NCBI GenBank assembly: GCA_964567545.1
Contig: CAZMNB010000069.1
Location: 1-5,902 of the forward strand
Direction of reading: 5' to 3'
DNA from: UBA7398 sp964567545
Lineage (GTDB): Bacteria > Actinomycetota > Actinomycetes > Nanopelagicales > Nanopelagicaceae
Length of the DNA: 5,902 bases
Part shown: positions 1-5,825 of the stretch, in pieces
How positions within the stretch are numbered: position 1 is the stretch's first letter
How the letters are laid out: the number at the start of each line of letters is the position of its first letter
Program-made: the position numbers and the translations under genes
The notes under the pieces: model-generated
What the model was told of the DNA's origin: nothing
Database searches by the model: none
Seen by the model: the letters and a program-made list of their open reading frames with translations, nothing else

Positions 1-14
1 AGGCAAAAGCGCGC

Positions 15-953
15 ATGAATGAGAGCGAGATTCTCGAGCGGATCGCAACAATATTCGCGCGCACCGGTAGTCATGCACAAGATCTAATTATTGGCATTGG
101 TGATGATGGTGCGGTCATTGCTCCAACAAATGTTCCGCTAATACTTACAACAGATTGCGCAATCGAAGGGGTTCATTTTAGAAGAGAGTGGTCAAGCCTT
201 CGAGAAATTGGCGCCAAAATTGCCGCAGCTAATCTCGCTGATGTTTACGCAATGGGGGGAGTTCCGAAGTTTCTCTTGGTTGCAGCCGCAATTCCAAAAG
301 GTGCCAGCGATGAGATTTTTGAATTAGCTGAAGGAATTGCAGCGGAAGCAGACTTAGTGGGGGCACAAGTAATCGGTGGCGATTTATCAAGTTCCGAGAA
401 AATCATGATCACAATCACCGCAGTTGGTACAACGGCTAAACCAATCAAGCGAAGTGGCGCAAAAGTTGGAGATGTAGTTGTGGTTACTGGGCTACCTGGT
501 TGGTCGAAAGCTGGCTTAAATTTATTACAAAAAGGTCTTACTAATTCAGATAAAGCTATTTCACAATTTAAGAAACCAAACCCGCCATATTCCAACGCTG
601 AAAAAATGGCAAAGATTGCATATTCAATGTGCGATGTAAGTGATGGTTTACTTTCGGAAGCAAGGCATATTGCAAAGGCTAGTGAGGTAACTTTAGAGAT
701 TGATCCAGAATTAATTTCTAAACTTGCAGGTTTTCCCGAGCTTGCAAAATTAGGTGGAGAAATATCATCAGATCATTGGGATTGGATATTAAGCGGCGGC
801 GAAGATCATCAATTCTTGGCCACAGTTCCGGCAGATTCGGATTATGAAAATCATGGGGCTTTTAAAATAGGTGCGGTTAAATCGCGTGGCAAAACCTATC
901 TGGAATTAGTTGGAAGAGAACTGCCGAACGAAGTTGGGTTTTCCCACTTCTAA
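15..953 (+). CDS. thiL: Thiamine-monophosphate kinase ThiL
   Basis: ThiL phosphorylates thiamine monophosphate with ATP to give thiamine diphosphate, the last step of cofactor synthesis in the cytoplasm. The 312-residue protein has the usual length and carries the ThiL/PurM-family (AIRS-like) motifs in order: GIGDDGAVI (27-35), TTDCAIEGVHF (45-55), NLADVYAMGG (73-82), GGDLS (121-125), DVSDGL (207-212) and GGEDHQ (261-266). The acidic residues in these motifs are the expected Mg-ATP ligands. The GGEDH form, rather than GGEDY, is common in actinobacteria. The start at 15 puts the first motif at the usual distance from the N-terminus and has a weak AGG about 9 nt upstream. The promoter lies outside the window. 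The gene converges on rpmB with one base between the stop codons. No disruption is seen. Confidence 0.96.
   Translation: MNESEILERIATIFARTGSHAQDLIIGIGDDGAVIAPTNVPLILTTDCAIEGVHFRREWSSLREIGAKIAAANLADVYAMGGVPKFLLVAAAIPKGASDEIFELAEGIAAEADLVGAQVIGGDLSSSEKIMITITAVGTTAKPIKRSGAKVGDVVVVTGLPGWSKAGLNLLQKGLTNSDKAISQFKKPNPPYSNAEKMAKIAYSMCDVSDGLLSEARHIAKASEVTLEIDPELISKLAGFPELAKLGGEISSDHWDWILSGGEDHQFLATVPADSDYENHGAFKIGAVKSRGKTYLELVGRELPNEVGFSHF
930..950. terminator. Hairpin at the thiL/rpmB convergent junction, possible bidirectional terminator
   Basis: GAAGT (930-934) pairs with ACTTC (946-950), and GGG (936-938) pairs with CCC (943-945), with one bulged T and a TTTT loop. This gives eight base pairs. It lies within the last codons of thiL and starts 4 nt beyond the rpmB stop codon on the other strand. 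On the + strand it is followed by AT-rich TAAATTAA rather than a true T-run, so this would be an atypical terminator. Its place at the only convergent junction in the window supports the reading. The base pairing is seen directly; the function is inferred. Confidence 0.4.
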
Positions 954-954
954 A

Positions 955-1140
955 TTAACGGGAGACTTTGTTCGCTTTCATACATGATGTGCAAACATTT
1001 TGGCGCTTTGTGTATCCACCAACGAGGGTGCGGATGCGTTGAATGTTTGGATTCCAGCGGCGACGAGTGCGTCGTTTTGAGTGCGAAACATTGTTACCAA
1101 AGCTGGGGCCTTTGCCACAGATGTCGCATGTCGATGCCAC
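955..1140 (-). CDS. rpmB: 50S ribosomal protein L28 (bL28), zinc-binding form
   Basis: bL28 is a small protein of the large ribosomal subunit. The 61-residue product starts with CDICGKGPSFG (5-15), followed by VSHSKRRTRRRWNPN (18-32), the L28 signature. It has two cysteine pairs, C5/C8 and C50/C53, so it is the C+ zinc-ribbon type. I chose the GTG start at 1140 because the protein then begins at the usual residue and AGGGAG lies 7 nt upstream. The gene runs opposite to all its neighbours. It converges on thiL and diverges from recG, the orientation I recall for actinobacterial relatives of this cluster. It is probably transcribed alone from the 1141-1303 region. Confidence 0.96.
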   Translation of the reverse strand: MASTCDICGKGPSFGNNVSHSKRRTRRRWNPNIQRIRTLVGGYTKRQNVCTSCMKANKVSR

Positions 1141-1147
1141 GGTATTT

Positions 1148-1153
1148 CTCCCT
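1148..1153 (-). promoter_or_regulatory. Ribosome binding site of rpmB
   Basis: Read on the minus strand this is AGGGAG, 7 nt before the GTG start codon. It is a strong Shine-Dalgarno match and decides the non-ATG start. Only rpmF has an equally clear site in this window. Confidence 0.8.
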
Positions 1154-1174
1154 GCGTGATGTTGATTTCTTTAA

Positions 1175-1191
1175 CCCTCAAGGTTTGAGGG
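1175..1191 (-). promoter_or_regulatory. Hairpin in the rpmB 5' leader
   Basis: CCCTCAA (1175-1181) and TTGAGGG (1185-1191) form a perfect 7-bp stem with a 3-nt loop. TTAAC (1171-1175) and GTTAA (1198-1202) could extend the structure across a bulge if the end pair is shared. If the promoter below is right, the stem lies in the first ~30 nt of the rpmB mRNA, ahead of the ribosome binding site. It could stabilise the transcript or act in autoregulation. The latter is a guess: no T-run follows, so a terminator is unlikely. Confidence 0.4.
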
Positions 1192-1211
1192 GAGTTAGTT
1201 AAGCGGGGGCA

Positions 1212-1242
1212 AGATTAGCCTGAAGGGAGCACCTTGCGCCAA
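1212..1242 (-). promoter_or_regulatory. Putative rpmB promoter
   Basis: On the minus strand, TTGGCG (-35 like, complement of 1237-1242) and TAATCT (-10 like, complement of 1212-1217, fitting TANNNT) are separated by 19 bp, slightly long. Transcription would start near 1205 and give a leader of about 65 nt carrying the hairpin and ribosome binding site. The -35 lies inside the palindrome at 1227-1249. This is a motif match only. Confidence 0.35.
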
Positions 1243-1249
1243 TTTGCTC
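1227..1249. promoter_or_regulatory. Interrupted 23-bp palindrome, operator-like
   Basis: The outer arms are GAGCA (1227-1231) and TGCTC (1245-1249). The inner arms are TTG (1234-1236) and CAA (1240-1242). Both pairs are exactly symmetric about base 1238, so 8 of 11 position pairs match. The site lies between the divergent rpmB and recG genes and covers the putative rpmB -35. This shape suits a dimeric repressor, but it does not resemble the actinobacterial LexA or Zur boxes I know. No regulator can be named. Confidence 0.3.
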
Positions 1250-1277
1250 AAGTCGCGCCAAGTTTCAGCGGGGAAAT

Positions 1278-1286
1278 TGCTATCTT
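1278..1286 (+). promoter_or_regulatory. Putative extended -10 promoter of recG
   Basis: TGCTATCTT is an extended -10 element (TGn followed by TATCTT, fitting TANNNT). No convincing -35 is seen 16-18 bp upstream. Transcription would start around 1292-1294, leaving a leader of only about 10 nt before the recG ATG. It would serve as the head promoter of the recG-to-DUF177 gene run. The recG ribosome binding site would be GAGAG at 1291-1295, 8 nt before the ATG, partly at the very 5' end of the transcript. Confidence 0.4.
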
Positions 1287-1303
1287 TTTAGAGAGAATGA
1301 AGC

Positions 1304-3547
1304 ATGGCCAACGGTATTTTGAATCTTCCGATTATTAAGGTCGTTGGCGACCGAACTGCCAAAGTTCTGACGGCGCAACTTGGAATTGAAACTCTAGGTG
1401 ATCTGCTACGACATTACCCACGAAGATATCTGGCTCGGGGCGAGTTGACCGATATTCAAAGTTTGGTTGAAGGCGAAGAGGTAACGATTCTTGCCGAGAT
1501 TGAAAGTACGAAAGTTCGGAAAATTCCAGGACGTAAAGGTGGCATCCTGGAAGTTGTTGTTACAGATGGTCGAGCGAAACTTTCACTAACATTTTTTAAT
1601 CAAGCTTGGCGCGAAAAGGAATTGCAATCTGGTCGGCAAGGCCTCTTTGCAGGCAAAGTCGGACTTTATAAAGGGAAGCGACAGCTTTCACATCCTGATT
1701 ATCAATTAATTCCAGATGGAAATGATGTTGACTCTGCGATTGGAGATTTCGCCGGTAAATACTTACCGATGTATCCGGCAACCGCAAAGTTGCCTTCTTG
1801 GAAGATTGCGCAATGCACGGGGATGGCAGTTGCAGCCCTAGAAGAAATTCCAGATTATTTACCAATAGATATTAGGGAGAAGTTCGGTTTCCCAACTTTA
1901 TTAGAGGCTTTCACAGAAGTTCATAGTCCTAATTCACCAGAATCAGCGGAGTTAGCGCGCAGACGATTGACTTTTGACGAGGCGCTACTTTTGCAATTGT
2001 TGCTTGTGATGAGAAGAGCGCAATTGCAGAAGCTTTTTGCAGTCTCTCGCAAAGTCAGATCTGGCGGTCTTCACGAAGCCTTCGATCAAAGGTTGCCATT
2101 CAAATTAACCGCTGGCCAGATTGAAGTTTCAACGGAAATTGAAAGTGATTTAGCCGCGCCACACCCAATGTATCGATTGCTACAAGGTGAAGTCGGTTCC
2201 GGTAAGACCATAATTGCGTTACGAGCAATGTTGGCAGTTATAGATTCAGGCGGTCAAGCTGCGTTATTAGCTCCAACTGAAGTATTAGCAGCACAACATT
2301 TTCGTTCGTTTCATAATTTATTGGGGGATTTAGCAAACGCTGGACAAATCGGCGGCGATGCCCGAGGCACCCAAATAGTTTTATTAACTGGTTCGCAAAG
2401 TGGGGCTGCGCGAAAAGATGCTTTACTTAAAGCGCAAACCGGTGAAGCCGGAATAATTATTGGCACCCATGCGCTTCTAAGCGAGAATGTGGAATTTAAA
2501 GATTTAGGTCTGATTGTCGTGGACGAACAGCACCGATTTGGAGTTGAACAGCGCGACGCACTTCGGGCTAAAGCTAAGAAACCACCGCATGTTTTAGTTA
2601 TGACAGCGACGCCGATTCCCAGAACAGTCGCGATGACCGTCTTCGGAGATTTAGATGTGTCGACCTTACGTGAGCTTCCTGCGGGAAGATCGCCAATTAC
2701 AACGCACGTAATCCCGGAATTAGAAAAGCCTGGATTTATTGAAAGAGCTTGGCAGAGAATTCGTGAAGAAGTTTCCAAAGGCCATCAGGTTTACATAGTG
2801 GCACCGAGAATTTCTGAGAATGATTCAACTGAAGATGCGATGAATTCGCTTGGGCTAAGTGCGCAAGCGCTGGCTCGCGTCAAGCGTTTGAGCGGCGAAG
2901 AAGATGAATTAGAAAACGAGAATAATGAAAAGTTCCCAATGGCTTCGGTCTCTGAGTTATATCCGCTCTTAGGGCAGGGTGCCTTAAAAGGTCTTAGAAT
3001 CGCGGTTTTACACGGGCGATTAGCTTCCGATTTGAAAGATAAAACAATGTCAGAGTTTTCACGGGGAGAGATTGATGTTTTGATATCTACTACCGTGATT
3101 GAAGTTGGCGTTGATGTACCTAATGCCACGATGATGGTGATTATGGATGCCGATAGATTTGGAGTCTCGCAGTTACATCAATTGCGAGGTCGAGTAGGTC
3201 GCGGAAATGCGCCTGGACTCTGCTTATTAGTTTCAAAAGCTGCTCCTGAAAGTCCGGCAATGGAGCGGTTAAATGCCGTGGCTTCGACTCTGGATGGATT
3301 TGAATTAAGTAGAATTGATTTAGAACAGCGTCGAGAAGGCGATGTGCTTGGCGCATCTCAATCTGGCGTTAGGTCGCACTTAAGATTGCTAAAAGTTTTG
3401 CGAGATGAAGCGCTAATTGAACAGGCTCGTGAAATCGCAACTCAAATAATCGGCATAGATCCAGATTTATCAATCAATAAATTGTTGCAGATGGAAGTTG
3501 CAGAATTACAAGCTCTGGAAAGCGCAGCATTTATTGATAAACGATAA
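1304..3547 (+). CDS. recG: ATP-dependent DNA helicase RecG
   Basis: RecG is a superfamily 2 translocase that remodels stalled replication forks and branch-migrates Holliday junctions. The 747-residue protein has an N-terminal wedge/OB region (about 1-190), with HYPRRY at 37-42. The helicase motifs follow: Walker A GEVGSGKT (295-302), DEQH (407-410) within a DEQHRFGVEQR block, TATPIPRT (434-441), LHGRL (569-573), TTVIEVGVDVPNA (596-608) and QLRGRVGRG (626-634). The C-terminal RecG region includes GDVLGASQSG (679-688). Residues about 504-555 form an acidic linker between helicase motifs that is longer than in the E. coli protein; actinobacterial RecG also tends to be long here. The ATG at 1304 gives the usual N-terminus. 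An ATG at 1297 is out of frame. The gene is intact and heads the operon. Confidence 0.97.
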   Translation: MANGILNLPIIKVVGDRTAKVLTAQLGIETLGDLLRHYPRRYLARGELTDIQSLVEGEEVTILAEIESTKVRKIPGRKGGILEVVVTDGRAKLSLTFFNQAWREKELQSGRQGLFAGKVGLYKGKRQLSHPDYQLIPDGNDVDSAIGDFAGKYLPMYPATAKLPSWKIAQCTGMAVAALEEIPDYLPIDIREKFGFPTLLEAFTEVHSPNSPESAELARRRLTFDEALLLQLLLVMRRAQLQKLFAVSRKVRSGGLHEAFDQRLPFKLTAGQIEVSTEIESDLAAPHPMYRLLQGEVGSGKTIIALRAMLAVIDSGGQAALLAPTEVLAAQHFRSFHNLLGDLANAGQIGGDARGTQIVLLTGSQSGAARKDALLKAQTGEAGIIIGTHALLSENVEFKDLGLIVVDEQHRFGVEQRDALRAKAKKPPHVLVMTATPIPRTVAMTVFGDLDVSTLRELPAGRSPITTHVIPELEKPGFIERAWQRIREEVSKGHQVYIVAPRISENDSTEDAMNSLGLSAQALARVKRLSGEEDELENENNEKFPMASVSELYPLLGQGALKGLRIAVLHGRLASDLKDKTMSEFSRGEIDVLISTTVIEVGVDVPNATMMVIMDADRFGVSQLHQLRGRVGRGNAPGLCLLVSKAAPESPAMERLNAVASTLDGFELSRIDLEQRREGDVLGASQSGVRSHLRLLKVLRDEALIEQAREIATQIIGIDPDLSINKLLQMEVAELQALESAAFIDKR

Positions 3548-3565
3548 ATCTGGAATAATCATCAA

Positions 3566-4141
3566 ATGAGAATCATCGCTGGTATGGCCAAGGGCCGAAA
3601 TTTGCATTCGCCAAGCGGCAATACTCGGCCAACCTCAGATCGCGCACGCGAAGCTCTTTTTTCAACTTTAGAATCTGAAATCGGAACATTAAATGGCCAA
3701 TATTTTTTAGATCTATATGCGGGTTCTGGCGCTGTAAGCGCGGAAGCGCTTTCGCGTGGAGCTGGGTTGGTTCATGCAGTTGAGAATGAAGAGAGTGCGA
3801 TAGTGATCGCGCGCAGCAATCTAGAATTATTTGAAAAGATAGTTGGTTCTGGTACTTATCAAGTTTTCAACTCTTCGGTAGCGAGATTTCTTAAAACTAA
3901 TATCGCGATTCAATACGATGCAATTTTTATGGATCCACCATATGAACTTGGAAACGATTTAGTAAGAACTGATCTAGAGCTATTACTCGAAAATAATTTA
4001 TTGAAACCGAACTCAATCATTGCGGTAGAGCGGGATTCAAAAAGCAAGCCGTTTTCATGGCCAGTCGGGATTATCGAATTGAAGGTTAGAAAATACGGTC
4101 ATGCGGTGATTTACTATGGAATTCCCTCTCAAAATGGATAA
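3566..4141 (+). CDS. rsmD: 16S rRNA (guanine(966)-N(2))-methyltransferase RsmD
   Basis: RsmD uses S-adenosylmethionine to methylate N2 of guanine 966 (E. coli numbering) of 16S rRNA in the small subunit. The 191-residue protein starts with the typical MRIIAG and has TRPTSDRAREALF (20-32). The SAM-binding motif I is DLYAGSGAVSAEALSRGA (49-66), and the catalytic amino-methyltransferase motif is DPPY (123-126). ERD (155-157) and KYG (176-178) follow near the C-terminus. The length is normal. The gene starts 18 nt after recG, so it is probably cotranscribed. There is no good Shine-Dalgarno sequence, only GGA 11 nt upstream. An AATAAT lies 6 nt before the ATG. The start codon is secure because the family N-terminus begins exactly there. 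Confidence 0.95.
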   Translation: MRIIAGMAKGRNLHSPSGNTRPTSDRAREALFSTLESEIGTLNGQYFLDLYAGSGAVSAEALSRGAGLVHAVENEESAIVIARSNLELFEKIVGSGTYQVFNSSVARFLKTNIAIQYDAIFMDPPYELGNDLVRTDLELLLENNLLKPNSIIAVERDSKSKPFSWPVGIIELKVRKYGHAVIYYGIPSQNG

Positions 4142-4169
4142 GCACGCCTTTTGTTGCTAGCGTTTTCAC

Positions 4170-4667
4170 ATGAAGCGCGCCGTCTGTCCTGGATCATTTG
4201 ACCCAATCACATTTGGGCATCTCGATGTGATTGAGCGCGCCAGCGGATTATTCGATGAAGTAATTGTTGCAGTCTTGGTAAATCGAACAAAAGCGAGTCT
4301 TTTTAATGTGGCGGAACGAATTGAAATGATTGCTGAAATTACGGCTAAATATAAGAACGTGAAAGTAGATTCTTGGTCGGGCTTGTTAGTTGATTTCTGT
4401 CGAGAACACGAAGTTTCTGCAATTGTTAAAGGATTGCGCGCTGTAAGCGATTTCGACTACGAACTGCAAATGGCGCAGATGAATTTGCAACTAAAAGGTG
4501 TAGATACCCTATTTATGGCGACAACTCCCGCTTACTCTTTTCTATCGTCATCTCTAGTCAAAGAGATTGCCAATTACGGCGGCGATGTTTCAGCGCTAGT
4601 GCCGGCAAAAGTTTTAACGCTTCTAAAGGCTCGGCTATTGGAAAATGGTGAACATGGACGCAATTGA
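4170..4667 (+). CDS. coaD: Phosphopantetheine adenylyltransferase CoaD
   Basis: CoaD transfers AMP from ATP to 4'-phosphopantetheine to make dephospho-CoA, the penultimate step of coenzyme A synthesis. The 165-residue protein has the nucleotidyltransferase motif PGSFDPITFGHLD (7-19, with H17), a basic residue at K41, the stretch VKGLRAVSDFDYELQMAQMN (86-105, with R90) and SSSLVKEI (126-133), the counterpart of ISSTxVR. The last two closely match actinobacterial CoaD. MKRAVCPGSFDP is the standard N-terminus, so the ATG at 4170 is secure even though no ribosome binding site lies in the 28-nt gap after rsmD. The pairing rsmD-coaD is very common in bacteria. The 3' end overlaps the next gene, which suggests translational coupling. 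Confidence 0.97.
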   Translation: MKRAVCPGSFDPITFGHLDVIERASGLFDEVIVAVLVNRTKASLFNVAERIEMIAEITAKYKNVKVDSWSGLLVDFCREHEVSAIVKGLRAVSDFDYELQMAQMNLQLKGVDTLFMATTPAYSFLSSSLVKEIANYGGDVSALVPAKVLTLLKARLLENGEHGRN

Positions 4668-5130
4668 GAAATTATTATCAGCTATTACAACAGTTGAAGA
4701 AGCTCGATCAGTGCCGCTTTCGGCTTCATGCGTGGTTCACCGTGGCGAACTTTTAGAGATTTTAAACGAAGTGAAGGCTGCACTTCCACGAGATTTAGAG
4801 TCCGCTCAGGACCTATTAGCGAACCGAGATGCGATCATTGAAGATGGCCAGGCAAGTGCCGAGCAATTAATTGCACATGCTCGTGAAGAAGTGTCGCGAA
4901 TGGTTGAACAAACCGCGATTGTTTCTTCGGCTAGAGAAGAAGCTTCACGAATTCTTGATGAGAATAAGGTTGCAATAGATGCACAGCGTGAAGAAGTTGA
5001 CGCTTATATTGATTCCCGATTAGCAACGCTCGAAGTTATTTTAAATAAAACTTTAGATGCGATTAATCGTGGCAGAGATCGACTTGCTGGCGCGAGCGAT
5101 AAAGATGCACTTTCGCAATTGCGCGACTAA
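4654..5130 (+). CDS. SepIVA-like (DivIVA-family) coiled-coil cell division/polar growth protein, short form
   Basis: This 158-residue protein resembles mycobacterial SepIVA (Rv2927c), a DivIVA-domain protein of septation and polar growth that also lies near the DUF177 and rnc genes. From memory, the matching blocks are an N-terminal segment (VEEARSVPLSASCVV, 14-28, then RGELLEILNEVKAALP, 30-45, and AQDLLANRD, 51-59) and a C-terminal segment (DAYIDSRLATLEVILN, 116-131, then INRGRDRL, 137-144). Residues about 50-115 are rich in Glu, Ala, Arg and Gln and look like a coiled coil. They are much shorter than in the roughly 245-residue mycobacterial protein. No signal peptide or membrane segment is seen. 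I chose the ATG at 4654, with GGA 11 nt upstream and a 14-nt overlap with coaD; ATG 4645 or GTG 4648 are possible. Homology is fairly sure, function less so. Confidence 0.75.
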   Translation: MDAIEKLLSAITTVEEARSVPLSASCVVHRGELLEILNEVKAALPRDLESAQDLLANRDAIIEDGQASAEQLIAHAREEVSRMVEQTAIVSSAREEASRILDENKVAIDAQREEVDAYIDSRLATLEVILNKTLDAINRGRDRLAGASDKDALSQLRD

Positions 5131-5147
5131 ATCTATAAATAATTCAA

Positions 5148-5744
5148 ATGAAGATTAATACAAATTCGCCATTTTTTTATAATGCTCATGATTTACCGCG
5201 TCGAGCGGGCGAAATGCGAGAAGCTGCCGTGGAAATACAGTTAACGGAGAATTTGGGAAATCCATTACTTTCGGTTCCGGCTGGAAACTCGGTTTCACTA
5301 GGACTTAGATTGGAATCAGTTGATGAAGGGATTTTGGCAACCGGACAAGTTTATGCAGTGGCGATAGGCGAATGTACTCGATGCTTAGATCCAATAACTT
5401 TTCCAATTAATCAAATCTTTCAAGAACTTTTCGAATATGAAGTTAAACAGGATCGAAAACATAAAGCCAAACCAGATGGTGAAGATGATTTGGATGTCGA
5501 TGACGCGCTCTTTCTAGTTGGCGATTTTCTTAATTTAGAAACCCCGATTCGAGATGCAATAGTTCTTGCACTTCCAATAAATCCACTCTGTAATGAAGAG
5601 TGTGAAGGGTTATGTGCCACTTGCGGTGAAAAATGGGAGATGCTGCCAGATGACCATCAACATGAAGTAATCGATGGTCGCTGGACCGAGCTCGCGAATT
5701 GGGATGGTTCGAACGGGAAAAGCCTAAAGCCGGAGGAGAAATAG
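5148..5744 (+). CDS. DUF177/YceD-family protein, ribosome-associated accessory factor
   Basis: This is a member of the DUF177 (YceD) family, whose gene almost always precedes rpmF. In plants and bacteria the family has been linked to 23S rRNA accumulation or large-subunit maturation; the biochemical role is not settled. The 198-residue protein shows ECTRCLDPI (75-83), FQELFEYE (91-98), an acidic stretch (109-119), then ETPIRDAIVLALPINPLC (131-148). C152 and CATCG (156-160) follow, then HE...DGRWTEL (172-182). Six cysteines in two groups (C76/C79 and C148/C152/C156/C159) suggest metal binding. The gene starts 17 nt after the SepIVA-like gene, with no Shine-Dalgarno sequence but with TATAAATAAT just upstream of the ATG. 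It is intact and ends 81 bp before rpmF. Confidence 0.92.
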   Translation: MKINTNSPFFYNAHDLPRRAGEMREAAVEIQLTENLGNPLLSVPAGNSVSLGLRLESVDEGILATGQVYAVAIGECTRCLDPITFPINQIFQELFEYEVKQDRKHKAKPDGEDDLDVDDALFLVGDFLNLETPIRDAIVLALPINPLCNEECEGLCATCGEKWEMLPDDHQHEVIDGRWTELANWDGSNGKSLKPEEK

Positions 5745-5751
5745 CCTCGTT

Positions 5752-5781
5752 TTTACAAAAGGCGGCTTCATGGGGGATACT
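5752..5781 (+). promoter_or_regulatory. Putative rpmF promoter
   Basis: TTTACA (5752-5757, one base off TTGACA) and GATACT (5776-5781, close to TATACT) are separated by 18 bp. This is the best sigma-70-like match in the window. It lies in the only sizeable gap between co-directional genes. Transcription would start near 5788 and give a leader of about 38 nt, so L32 could be made at a higher level than the upstream operon. Confidence 0.55.
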
Positions 5782-5794
5782 TACGCCCTCGTAA
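5781..5794 (+). repeat. Short inverted repeat at the predicted rpmF transcription start
   Basis: TTACG (5781-5785) and CGTAA (5790-5794) are perfect 5-bp arms around a 4-nt spacer. They span the predicted transcription start. This could be a small operator or chance: such short repeats are common. Confidence 0.2.
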
Positions 5795-5812
5795 CAAGAT
5801 TGCCGTCAATAC

Positions 5813-5819
5813 AAGGAGA
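5813..5819 (+). promoter_or_regulatory. Ribosome binding site of rpmF
   Basis: AAGGAGA is a near-perfect Shine-Dalgarno sequence, 6 nt before the GTG start. It fixes the start codon and contrasts with the weak or absent sites of the upstream operon genes. Confidence 0.85.
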
Positions 5820-5825
5820 ACGAAA

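Noticed and set aside
245..595. 116-residue minus-strand frame within thiL
   Set aside because: It is opposite conserved ThiL sequence, with no recognisable domain or start signal.
978..1181. 67-residue minus-strand frame overlapping rpmB
   Set aside because: It is an out-of-frame shadow of rpmB, which has a strong ribosome binding site and family match.
984..1202. Cysteine-rich 72-residue frame on the + strand opposite rpmB
   Set aside because: It is antisense to the clear rpmB gene and the many Cys codons mirror that gene's own codons. It has no ribosome binding site and no family resemblance.
1297..1299. ATG upstream of recG as an alternative start
   Set aside because: It is 7 nt before the chosen ATG and therefore out of frame with RecG.
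2311..2778. 155-residue minus-strand frame within recG
   Set aside because: It lies wholly opposite conserved RecG helicase motifs. Its Ser/Pro-rich composition is typical of a shadow frame.
5744..5763. GCCT/AGGC inverted repeat after the DUF177 gene as a terminator
   Set aside because: The stem is only 4 bp with mismatched interior and it overlaps the better-supported rpmF -35 element.
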